A DNA stretch of 30,464 nt from Succinatimonas sp. UBA6849 (GTDB lineage Bacteria > Pseudomonadota > Gammaproteobacteria > Enterobacterales > Succinivibrionaceae), in contig DKDL01000026.1 in assembly GCA_002449335.1 (NCBI GenBank), positions 1 to 30,464 of the forward strand, given 5' to 3'. How positions within the stretch are numbered: position 1 is the stretch's first letter; every line of letters begins with the position of its first letter. Positions 1 to 7,286 of the stretch are shown piece after piece. The translations under genes were made by a program, and so were the position numbers. Under the pieces are notes generated by a model, which was given only the letters and a program-made list of their open reading frames with translations, did not search any database and was not told where the DNA came from.

Positions 1-441
1 TTCTAACCGTGGAAAGTAGAGCGCAGATCATATTATTTTTTATATAACGATTTTCGTTAATATTTTTGATAACTTCCACAAAATTGAATGCAAAATATTT
101 CATGATTACAAATAATCTGTGATTTTTATCAAATTGCTAACATAAATATATGTTCTTTTATAAAATCTTAAAGTGGAAGAATTTCAAAATAATTGTCTAC
201 ATAAACATGCTATGGCATTAAAGTAAATTTTTGACAGTTACTTTGTAAATTAAAAGATACAGAGAGCTCTGAATATAATGGAAAGAATATAAGGCAAAGA
301 TGGTTTAAGTCTTGAAAGAATACTAAACAGTTCTTTTGACAGTTTTAATGATATTGTTTTATAAATCAAAAAGTAACATGCTTTTTATGTAGGATATTTG
401 TAGTAATGTCAAAGCACGTTACTTTTCTGTATTAGGCAAAA
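1..441. other. Non-coding left edge downstream of lnt
   Basis: No convincing coding frame is seen in this very AT-rich stretch. It contains a TTGACA (336-341) and TATAAA (360-365) pair with 18-base spacing on the plus strand, and the long inverted repeat listed separately. Isolated TTGACA (231-236) and TATAAT (274-279) matches lack properly spaced partners. The rest is featureless. Confidence 0.6.
369..426 (-). terminator. Long hairpin downstream of lnt, probable terminator
   Basis: Arms 369-384 and 411-426 are inverted repeats of 16 bases with a single mismatch, separated by a 26-base loop. Read on the minus strand, the hairpin ends in a short T tract, so it may end the lnt transcript 15 bases after the lnt stop. 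The loop is long for an intrinsic terminator. A plus-strand promoter-like pair sits just to its left, so a short plus-strand RNA is an alternative. Confidence 0.45.
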
Positions 442-2037
442 TTAAGGTCTAATCAGTTTGTTCATTTGTTCTTGTAGTTCGTCCGGTTTTCTTACAATTC
501 CAACGATACCAAAGATAATCAATAAAACAATAATTCCTAAGACTCCATAATTACCAATCCTACTATAAAGAGATTGTCCTGATACTGGAGTAAAGGTAAA
601 GTCGATGCTTGAAGCAACATCAGTTGGCATCATTTTTTCAAGCTTACCAAACTGATTGATATAGGCTGTGATACCGCTGTTGGTATCTCTTAGCATTGGT
701 TTTTGTAATTCTAATGATCTCATTCTTGCAATATTAAGATGCTGAACGGGAGCCTTGGTTGGTCCAAACCAGGAATCATTAGAAAGCATTACGATAGCAT
801 TGGTCTTATCTGAATCCATTGCTTTTACAGTTTCTGGAAAGATTGCCTCATAGCAGATTGCTGGAGTTAGCTGTAATCCTTTTACCTTGATAGGCTCCTG
901 TACTTTTTCGCCATAAGAGAAACTTGAATTTGGAATAACAAAGATAGAACCTAATGGTCTTAAAAGATCAGCAAAAGGCACGATCTCTCCGAATGGGACT
1001 AACTCTCTTTTATTGTAAGGAGTAATTGAGAGCACATCTGAAGTCTCTCCTAGAGTAATAATTGAGTTGTAAGCATGAATTCCAGCATCAGGTGTTGAGA
1101 GAATACCTGTAACTAAAGCACTGCCTTTTTCTTTAAAGGCATTGTTTAAATCCTCAACTAAAGAAGTGCCATACTCAAGAGCAAAAGGCAGGGCAGACTC
1201 TGGCCAAATAATCAGGCTGTCTTTTCTAATCTTATCTTTGGTAAGATTCCAGTAAGTAGCTACTACTTCATTGGTTCTAGAACCGTCATTTCTTACCTGC
1301 TGCTCGATGTTACCCTGTACCATGGTGACATCAATAGCCTTTAGAGGTGTTACAAAGCTAATACCCTCTAAAAAGATACCTAAAAGTAGAATTACAGCAG
1401 CAATTGGCAAGAATAAGAATCTGCGCAGAGCTGTTAATGCTATAGCGCCAGACATAATGTAAATTAAGGCACTGATACCTCTTACACCAACAAATGGTGC
1501 AAAGTTCTTTAAAGGCCCATCTACACAGCTGTAACCTGGATATAGCCAAGGAAAACCGGTTAAGAACCAGCCTGTAAAGAAATCTGACAGGATAAAGGCA
1601 ACAGGCATAAAGCAGATTAAAAAGACTGCAGTTTTCCCTTTTGCAAGGTAAAAAGCTACAGTATTTAAAATAGCATAAGGCAGAGCAATATATGAAAAGC
1701 TGAAGACTACAATTACAAAGTTTGATAGAACAGCAGGCAACTCACCAAAGCCTTCCATTACAAAGTTCAGCCATGTCAAAGAAACTGTTGCGTAGGAAGC
1801 ATAAAAGAGCAGGGTAGTAAAAAAGACTTTCTTTTTAGATTTAGCAACAGACAGAAGCATCATCATGAATGCATAAGCAAGAATAGCGCAAGGCCAAATC
1901 TCAAATGGAGCTAAAGCGCAGCTCAAGAGCACACCTAAAACAATAGCACAGATTGCTCCACCCCATTTACTGTTTACGACGTTCAAAAGTCTTGAGCCAT
2001 CTAAAGCATTCATTAAGAAAAAAATAATTTTAAACAT
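442..2037 (-). CDS. lnt: Apolipoprotein N-acyltransferase Lnt
   Basis: Inner-membrane enzyme that transfers the third acyl chain from a phospholipid to the N-terminal diacylglyceryl-cysteine of lipoproteins, the last step of lipoprotein maturation. The 531-residue protein has hydrophobic segments over about residues 25-225, a periplasmic nitrilase-fold (carbon-nitrogen hydrolase) domain at about 235-490, and a final membrane helix at about 495-517. The catalytic triad is visible: Glu280 in WPESALPF, Lys343 in YNKRELVPFGE and Cys395 in PAICYEA. Length matches the family. The ATG at 2037 has an AGAG-type ribosome site upstream; Met9 is a possible later start. It lies downstream of ybeX in the usual ybeZYX-lnt order, but a hairpin terminator separates it from ybeX, which suggests partly independent transcription. 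Confidence 0.97.
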   Translation of the reverse strand: MFKIIFFLMNALDGSRLLNVVNSKWGGAICAIVLGVLLSCALAPFEIWPCAILAYAFMMMLLSVAKSKKKVFFTTLLFYASYATVSLTWLNFVMEGFGELPAVLSNFVIVVFSFSYIALPYAILNTVAFYLAKGKTAVFLICFMPVAFILSDFFTGWFLTGFPWLYPGYSCVDGPLKNFAPFVGVRGISALIYIMSGAIALTALRRFLFLPIAAVILLLGIFLEGISFVTPLKAIDVTMVQGNIEQQVRNDGSRTNEVVATYWNLTKDKIRKDSLIIWPESALPFALEYGTSLVEDLNNAFKEKGSALVTGILSTPDAGIHAYNSIITLGETSDVLSITPYNKRELVPFGEIVPFADLLRPLGSIFVIPNSSFSYGEKVQEPIKVKGLQLTPAICYEAIFPETVKAMDSDKTNAIVMLSNDSWFGPTKAPVQHLNIARMRSLELQKPMLRDTNSGITAYINQFGKLEKMMPTDVASSIDFTFTPVSGQSLYSRIGNYGVLGIIVLLIIFGIVGIVRKPDELQEQMNKLIRP

Positions 2038-2096
2038 ACAATGCTCTTTGTTAACTGTTAATTTGTTTGCTTTATTGCTTAAAGTTATATTGAGTA

Positions 2097-2120
2097 AAAA
2101 GCTGCACGAGTGCAGCTTTT
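2097..2120 (-). terminator. Intrinsic terminator between ybeX and lnt
   Basis: Arms 2097-2106 and 2111-2120 form a perfect 10-bp stem around a 4-base loop. On the minus strand it is followed by T5. It lies 37 bases past the ybeX stop and 60 bases before the lnt start. Confidence 0.75.
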
Positions 2121-2156
2121 AATTACATATTACTTGGTACTTTCAAAGAGATCCTT

Positions 2157-3011
2157 TTACTCTTCTTCAGCATTCTCAGATACGTGAAGTTCTAAAAGGT
2201 GAACTCTTCTTTCATTAGCTTCTAATACCTTAAAGTGAAAGTTCTTAATATCGATGCATTCGCCAACTTTAGGGAATTTACCCCAAACGTGGGTGATTAA
2301 ACCTGCTACTGTATCTACATCAGCTAATGAGGATAAATCTGTTTTAAAGTACTCATCGAACTCTTCAATTGGAGTAAGTCCGTTGATGATAAAGGAACCA
2401 TCATCTTTACTCTTGATGATGTTCTCTGAATTTACCTTGGTATCATACTCATCGTCGATATCACCTACGATGATCTCTAAGATATCCTCAATGGTAACTA
2501 AACCAGAAACACCACCGAACTCATCTACGACAATGGCAATATGGAAACGGTTTTGCTGGAACTCCTTGAGCATAGCATTTACATGCTTTGCCTCAGGTAC
2601 AATTACAGGATTTCTTAGAAGTGATTTAATGCCACCTGTTAAAGTCTTAAGACCAGCTGTATAAGGAATCAGATCTTTTGCTAAAAGAATACCTACTACA
2701 TGATCTTTATCCTCACTGATAACAGGGTAACGAGAGTGACCATGTTCAAGAACTACTTTAGCAGCTTCCTCTAAAGTAGCGTTTAAGTTGATAGCAACAA
2801 TATCTGAGCTTGGGATCATAACATCTGATACACGCAGGCGGTTGATATCAAAGATGCCCTGGATCATGTCCTCAGTGTCTTCATCAATCACATCATTTTC
2901 AGATGCCTCATGAATTACCTGCTCAAGTTCATTTTGATTAGATGGTTCTCCTTTTTTAGAGAACAATTTTGATAAAAATGAACCATGCTCTTCATCATGA
3001 TTGTCGTTCAT
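2157..3011 (-). CDS. ybeX: CBS/CorC-HlyC domain protein YbeX (CorC)
   Basis: A 284-residue cytosolic protein of the HlyC/CorC family. It carries an acidic N-terminal segment, two CBS repeats at about residues 65-190 and a C-terminal CorC_HlyC domain at about 205-280. The family hallmark DEFGGVSGLVTIEDILEIIV is present in the second CBS repeat, followed by GDIDDEYD. E. coli YbeX is of similar length. It was named for Mg/Co efflux with CorA and has been linked to ribosome maturation. No membrane segment is seen. The ATG at 3011 has an upstream AAGGAAC-like ribosome site. It follows ybeY after a 140-base gap that holds two small hairpins, larger than the other gaps in this operon. Confidence 0.95.
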   Translation of the reverse strand: MNDNHDEEHGSFLSKLFSKKGEPSNQNELEQVIHEASENDVIDEDTEDMIQGIFDINRLRVSDVMIPSSDIVAINLNATLEEAAKVVLEHGHSRYPVISEDKDHVVGILLAKDLIPYTAGLKTLTGGIKSLLRNPVIVPEAKHVNAMLKEFQQNRFHIAIVVDEFGGVSGLVTIEDILEIIVGDIDDEYDTKVNSENIIKSKDDGSFIINGLTPIEEFDEYFKTDLSSLADVDTVAGLITHVWGKFPKVGECIDIKNFHFKVLEANERRVHLLELHVSENAEEE

Positions 3012-3151
3012 GTTTGTTCCTTAAAGCTCTGTGTTCTATCGGAATAGCTAAAGTTATCTGTATTAGAAACTGTGTCAGTACTAAATCTTACCTAAAGCCC
3101 ATAGTTTTAGGTACTGTTTTCATCACAAATGCTACATTCTGTAGCAAGCTG

Positions 3152-3622
3152 CTACTGAATTTCGTATGGATTCTTAAAACCTAATTTTGCTAAGGTCTCA
3201 ATCTCTAAAGGCTCCATTACCTTTGCATCACACTCTTCGATGTGATCATAACCGATCAGATGCAGACAGCCGTGTACGATTAAATGGCAAAAATGCTCTT
3301 CTAAAGTCTTATTCTGCTCAATGCATTCGCGCTCTAGCACTTCTTTGCAGATCACAAGATCACCAATGATTGGTAATTCCTCGATACCTTCTGGCATTTC
3401 AAAAGGGAAAGAGAGAATATTAGTAGGTCTGTCTACATATCTGTAAGTCTTGTTAAGCTCATGGATCTCAGCACTGTCAACCATACGGATGGTAAGTTCT
3501 GAGTCTTTAGTTCTACCACCGGTAATTAAGGCGGTTTTAGCCCATAAAGTCATCTTTTCAAGACTAGGGTATGCTTCTAAAGGTTCATCTGTAGCAATTT
3601 GCAGATCGATATTAACTTCCAT
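3152..3622 (-). CDS. ybeY: Endoribonuclease YbeY
   Basis: A 156-residue single-strand-specific metal-dependent endoribonuclease that matures the 16S rRNA 3' end and takes part in ribosome quality control. The zinc-binding motif HxxxHxxxxxH is intact: His117, His121 and His127 in HGCLHLIGYDH. The conserved RPTNILSFPF segment is at about 65-74. Length matches E. coli YbeY (155 residues). The start codon is 2 bases downstream of the ybeZ stop, so translational coupling to ybeZ is likely. The gene order ybeZ-ybeY-ybeX is the standard gammaproteobacterial one. Confidence 0.97.
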   Translation of the reverse strand: MEVNIDLQIATDEPLEAYPSLEKMTLWAKTALITGGRTKDSELTIRMVDSAEIHELNKTYRYVDRPTNILSFPFEMPEGIEELPIIGDLVICKEVLERECIEQNKTLEEHFCHLIVHGCLHLIGYDHIEECDAKVMEPLEIETLAKLGFKNPYEIQ

Positions 3623-3624
3623 TA

Positions 3625-4704
3625 CTAAGACTCCTTGTTAGAGATCTCTTTATCCATAGCTTTTGACATCTGTTCTTTTAACTTAGCCTGCTCTTTGTCA
3701 TAAGCATCATAAGCATTAACAATGGCAGCAACAACAGGATGACGTACCACATCAGTTGATTCAAAGAAGGTAAAGCCAATTTCAGGTAGCGCATGTAATA
3801 CTTCAATTGCCTGCTTAAGTCCTGAGCGTACGTTTCTTGGTAAGTCAATCTGGCTTGGATCACCTGTAATTACGGCTCTTGAGTTAAAGCCGATACGGGT
3901 TAAGAACATCTTCATCTGTTCTACTGTAGTGTTCTGAGCCTCATCTAAGATAATAAAAGAATCATTTAAGGTTCGACCTCTCATATAGGCAAGAGGCGCA
4001 ATCTCAATGATTTGTCTTTCAATTAACTTTTCAACCTTCTCAAAACCTAACATCTCAAAGAGCGCGTCATAAAGAGGTCTTAAGTAAGGATCAACCTTTT
4101 GAGATAAATCACCAGGCAGGAAACCTAACTTTTCACCAGCTTCAACAGCAGGTCTTGTTAAAATAATTCTGCGTACTTCGTTGCGCTCTAGAGCATCCAC
4201 GGCAGCAGCTACTGCAAGGTAGGTCTTACCGGTACCAGCAGGACCAATACCAAAGCTTACATCATGAGAATTGATTTTAGTGATATAGTCAGACTGATTG
4301 GAGGTTCTTGCTTTTACAAAACCTCTTTTAGTCTTAAAGTTGTTAGCTTTATGGTATAGAGAATCAATAGAGCCTTTTGATTCATCCTTTTCATAATCAC
4401 GATCATCATTTTCAACATGTGAAAACTCGGTGATAGCTAAATGAACCATATCAGGAGTTACTTCTGATGGTTTTTTTGTGCCTTTTAAAGGAGCAGTATC
4501 AACGTAAAGGCTTTTAACTAGCTTCTCAGCCTTTTTAACTTTTGAAGGAGCTCCTTCAATATGGAAATGAGCTCCAGAGTAGGTGATCTTTACACCTAAT
4601 CTTTTATCGATTTGTTTAAGATTCTCATCTTCAGGACCAACTAAATAGGCAATTCTGTCTTTATTATCTGGTTCTAGTGAGAAATCTGTAACAACGTTAT
4701 TCAT
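3625..4704 (-). CDS. ybeZ: PhoH-like ATPase YbeZ
   Basis: A 359-residue PhoH-family P-loop ATPase thought to work with YbeY in RNA metabolism. An N-terminal KH-like/PhoH N domain (about residues 15-70) precedes the ATPase core. Walker A is GPAGTGKT with Lys160, and Walker B is FIILDEAQN with Asp254 and Glu255. The C-terminus is charged and helical, as in relatives. The ATG at 4704 follows a short AAGGC-type ribosome site. The gene is separated from miaB by 53 bases that hold a 10-bp perfect hairpin, so it may be transcribed partly independently of miaB. Confidence 0.96.
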   Translation of the reverse strand: MNNVVTDFSLEPDNKDRIAYLVGPEDENLKQIDKRLGVKITYSGAHFHIEGAPSKVKKAEKLVKSLYVDTAPLKGTKKPSEVTPDMVHLAITEFSHVENDDRDYEKDESKGSIDSLYHKANNFKTKRGFVKARTSNQSDYITKINSHDVSFGIGPAGTGKTYLAVAAAVDALERNEVRRIILTRPAVEAGEKLGFLPGDLSQKVDPYLRPLYDALFEMLGFEKVEKLIERQIIEIAPLAYMRGRTLNDSFIILDEAQNTTVEQMKMFLTRIGFNSRAVITGDPSQIDLPRNVRSGLKQAIEVLHALPEIGFTFFESTDVVRHPVVAAIVNAYDAYDKEQAKLKEQMSKAMDKEISNKES

Positions 4705-4725
4705 TACTTAATTTGCCTTATTAAA

Positions 4726-4750
4726 TTGTCATGCTGTTTTAGCATGACAA
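4726..4750 (-). terminator. Hairpin between miaB and ybeZ
   Basis: Arms 4726-4735 and 4741-4750 are a perfect 10-base inverted repeat with a 5-base loop, starting 7 bases past the miaB stop. On the minus strand only a weak T tract follows, so this may be a partial terminator or an RNA-stability element inside the operon. Confidence 0.5.
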
Positions 4751-4757
4751 GATCTTT

Positions 4758-6116
4758 TTAAACTAATTCACCTTTTAGAGTATGGGCAATCACAGAGGTG
4801 ATCTTTACATCAACCATCTTGCCTACCAAAGATAAAGGACCTTTGAAGACTACGATACGACCTGATGATGAACGTGACTTTAACTCGCTTTCATCTTTTC
4901 TTGAGGTGCCTTCTACAAGACATCTTTGAGTAGTTCCTAAGAAAGATTGTGTATATTCTGAAGCTAACTCTTCAAGTCTGTTCTGTAATCTGTAAAGACG
5001 CTGCATCTTTACCTCTTTAGGTACAGGATCTTCAAGTTTTGCAGCTGGAGTACCAGGTCTTATTGAGTACACAAAAGAGAAACTCTGATCGAACTTGACC
5101 TCATTTACAACTTTCATGGTCTCTTCAAAGTCTTCATCTGTTTCACCTGGGAAACCTACAATAAAGTCTGATGAGATATGTACAGTAGGTCTTGCTTCAC
5201 GTAGTTTTCTTACGAGGTTAATGTACTGCTCTGCTGTATATCTTCTGTGCATAGCCTGTAAAATTCTGTCAGAACCTGACTGAATAGGCACATGGATAGA
5301 ATCTGAAATCACATCAAGATCATGCACAGCTTTAATGATGTCATCAGTAAAGTCCATTGGATTTGAGGTAGTAAATCTAATTCTCTCTACACCTGGAATT
5401 GCTGCAATTTCATATAAGAGTGATGAGAAGTTGCAGACAGTACCATCAGGATTTAGACCGTGATAAGAGTTTACGTTCTGACCTAACAGGTGGATCTCTA
5501 AAACACCGTTTGAAATGTGGTTTACGCATTCATCTAAAATGTCCTGAACAGGACGAGACTGCTCTTCACCACGAGTATAAGGTACGATGCAGTAGGTACA
5601 CTTGTTAGAGCAACCTTCCATGATGGTTACAAAAGCACTAGGACCTACAGGGCCAGACTCTGGCATATAGTCAAACTTATCAATAGCATCAGCTGTAACA
5701 TCAACTACAGGTTTACCTGTTGCTGTAAACTGACCAATCATTTGAGGCAGACGGTGAATGGTTCTTGGTCCAAAGATGATGTTAACACTCTTGTCTAACT
5801 CAAGAATTTGTTCGGCAAGTTCAGAACCTACGCAACCACCTAAAGCAATAATGGTGTCATCGTTGATGTCACCAGTGTGGCGCCATGAAGCGATTTGATT
5901 GAAAACTTTATCTTCAGCTTTAGCTCTTACTGCGCATGTAACTAAAACTACGATGTCAGCATCTTTAGGAGAATTTACCTGAGCAAAGCCTGCAGCAGTT
6001 AAAAGGTCTTTAATTCTGCCACCGTCATAAACGTTCATCTGACAGCCCCAAACTTCTACATAGAAGGAGCCTAACTGCATTTTAAAATTGTCTTTAAGTG
6101 TAGTTGTAATATTCAT
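4758..6116 (-). CDS. miaB: tRNA-2-methylthio-N6-dimethylallyladenosine synthase MiaB
   Basis: Radical-SAM methylthiotransferase that converts i6A37 to ms2i6A37 in tRNAs reading UNN codons. Numbering from ATG 6116 (452 residues), the N-terminal UPF0004 domain has three cluster ligands: Cys25 (WGCQMN), Cys61 (VTCAVR) and Cys95 (GGCVGSE). The radical-SAM CxxxCxxC is Cys169, Cys173 and Cys176. A TRAM domain closes the protein. An in-frame GTG at 6149 would overlap fic. I chose ATG 6116 because it lies 5 bases past the fic stop and the MiaB domain begins soon after it. ATG 6080 is a further alternative. The gene is directly downstream of, and probably coupled to, the fic gene. Confidence 0.95.
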   Translation of the reverse strand: MNITTTLKDNFKMQLGSFYVEVWGCQMNVYDGGRIKDLLTAAGFAQVNSPKDADIVVLVTCAVRAKAEDKVFNQIASWRHTGDINDDTIIALGGCVGSELAEQILELDKSVNIIFGPRTIHRLPQMIGQFTATGKPVVDVTADAIDKFDYMPESGPVGPSAFVTIMEGCSNKCTYCIVPYTRGEEQSRPVQDILDECVNHISNGVLEIHLLGQNVNSYHGLNPDGTVCNFSSLLYEIAAIPGVERIRFTTSNPMDFTDDIIKAVHDLDVISDSIHVPIQSGSDRILQAMHRRYTAEQYINLVRKLREARPTVHISSDFIVGFPGETDEDFEETMKVVNEVKFDQSFSFVYSIRPGTPAAKLEDPVPKEVKMQRLYRLQNRLEELASEYTQSFLGTTQRCLVEGTSRKDESELKSRSSSGRIVVFKGPLSLVGKMVDVKITSVIAHTLKGELV

Positions 6117-6121
6117 GTTTT

Positions 6122-6718
6122 CTAATTTAAAGGTTTTCTGACAATGCACTTGTCAAATAGTTCAGTCATTAAAGTGTAATCACCTGCAAAAGCATTGATT
6201 GATGCATAAAGCATCATTTTAGCATTGCATCTTGAATAATCTACATAAAAGCCTGTAGGTAACAAAAGTTCTCTAATGAACTCTCTTTGAGTTCTGCCAT
6301 TGCCTTCTCTAAAAGGATGAATCGCATTGATTTCACCCAAATAATAGGCAGCCTTAGAGGCAATGTTATCCTCAGTGCAGTCTCTTAAGTAGTTTTCACT
6401 CTTCAGTTTTAAAAATAACTTGTTCAGTTCTTTTTCAATAAAGTTTACATCGCAGAATAATAGCTCTTTAGAGATATTTACCATGCGAAACTGTCCTGCC
6501 CAAGTATAGATATCCTGAAAAATATAGTGATGGATCTTTTTTAGGTGAGTAAGATCGAAGTTTCCTGAAATAGGCTTTTTCAAGAGATCAACAATCCTTG
6601 CAGCAGTGCACATTCTCTCTAACTGAGAGAGAACCTTAGGATCATGTTCTCCAAAATTATTGATTAGAACTTCTGTTCCAGGATAGCAATAAACTGTGTC
6701 GAAGGACGAAGCTTCCAA
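6122..6718 (-). CDS. Fic-domain protein adenylyltransferase (toxin of a VbhTA/FicTA-like pair)
   Basis: A 198-residue single-domain Fic protein. The catalytic motif HPFREGNGRTQR is complete (His134 to Arg145), so AMP transfer from ATP to a protein hydroxyl is expected; bacterial homologues such as VbhT and FicT target DNA gyrase and topoisomerase IV. The N-terminal YPGTEVLINNFG segment at about residues 12-23 is typical of this subgroup. No inhibitory (S/T)xxxE(G/N) helix is seen at either end; it is supplied by the separate small protein encoded immediately upstream. The start is TTG at 6718. The first internal ATG is Met36 and would remove the conserved N-terminus. The TTG follows the antitoxin stop by 3 bases, so translation is probably coupled. 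The stop lies 5 bases before miaB. Confidence 0.92.
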   Translation of the reverse strand: MEASSFDTVYCYPGTEVLINNFGEHDPKVLSQLERMCTAARIVDLLKKPISGNFDLTHLKKIHHYIFQDIYTWAGQFRMVNISKELLFCDVNFIEKELNKLFLKLKSENYLRDCTEDNIASKAAYYLGEINAIHPFREGNGRTQREFIRELLLPTGFYVDYSRCNAKMMLYASINAFAGDYTLMTELFDKCIVRKPLN

Positions 6719-6721
6719 AAT

Positions 6722-6880
6722 TCAAGCTGCCTTATACTCTTTGGTAAGTTTTAATAAAAGCTCTTGATACTCTTTTAGGGAGATCTTGCCATCAGCATAG
6801 CTCTTTAACAGCTTTTCCTGCTCTTCATTCAGGCTCAGATTTTCCATGGCTAGAGTAGCTTTTACTTCGTCAAGTAGCAT
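6722..6880 (-). CDS. VbhA-like antitoxin of the Fic toxin (52 aa)
   Basis: A 52-residue ORF from ATG 6880 to TGA 6722, directly upstream of fic and in the same direction. It contains the class I Fic inhibitory motif (S/T)xxxE(G/N) as TLAMEN, with Thr9, Glu13 and Asn14 on a predicted helix. In VbhA/FicA antitoxins this glutamate enters the toxin active site and blocks productive ATP binding. The remainder (SYADGKISLKEYQELLLKL) resembles the helical VbhA tail. Support for a real gene: a strong GGAG ribosome site 7 bases before the ATG, an extended -10 promoter upstream, and close linkage to fic. Family assignment is from motif and position, not from a search. Confidence 0.88.
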   Translation of the reverse strand: MLLDEVKATLAMENLSLNEEQEKLLKSYADGKISLKEYQELLLKLTKEYKAA

Positions 6881-6909
6881 ATAAACTCCGTAGGTTATTT
6901 AACATGTAA

Positions 6910-6918
6910 ATTATATCA
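6910..6918 (-). promoter_or_regulatory. Extended -10 promoter of the antitoxin-fic operon
   Basis: On the minus strand 6918-6910 reads TGATATAAT, a perfect TATAAT with the extended TGn element. It lies about 30 bases before the antitoxin ATG. No good -35 is visible, which is acceptable for an extended -10 promoter. Confidence 0.6.
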
Positions 6919-7015
6919 GAAAAGGCTAAAACTAGACATCGAAAGACGCATAAAAAGTGCAATTTTAAGAGGATTTTTTAGAGAAAAAGAATAGCTCTTA
7001 CATGAGAAAAAATAC

Positions 7016-7048
7016 AAAAAAAATCCCAGACAAAGGAGACGCCTGGGA
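7016..7048 (-). terminator. Intrinsic terminator downstream of the FtsZ-like gene
   Basis: Arms 7024-7029 and 7043-7048 form a 6-bp GC-rich stem with a 13-base loop. On the minus strand it is followed by eight T residues (7023-7016). It lies about 240 bases beyond the FtsZ-like gene stop and before the antitoxin-fic promoter, so it separates the two minus-strand operons. The intervening 7049-7286 has no convincing ORF. Confidence 0.75.
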
Positions 7049-7286
7049 CTGGATGAGGTATGTGTGAACCTGTATATGTGTATTGCTACACTAAACACTA
7101 TGAATGCACATCAAAACAAACTTGCTTGCGTTAAGAAAACTTGTGGAATTTTATTTCCTCGTCATCTCAACCTCGAGAGTAATATTAAGATTTAAAACTT
7201 AGTAAACACTTAGAATTACTAATTTTTCAAATATTTATTGTTTCTCCAGTGAAAAGTTTGTTCTCATCCAATTTCTTTTTTCAAAA

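Noticed and set aside
6117..6149. GTG-started extension of miaB overlapping fic
   Set aside because: It would overlap the fic end by 28 bases and add residues with no MiaB similarity; ATG 6116 fits the domain start and gene spacing.
6916..7098. 60-codon minus-strand ORF
   Set aside because: It runs through the T8 terminator and the antitoxin promoter, has no ribosome site, and is low-complexity Phe/Ser/Leu.
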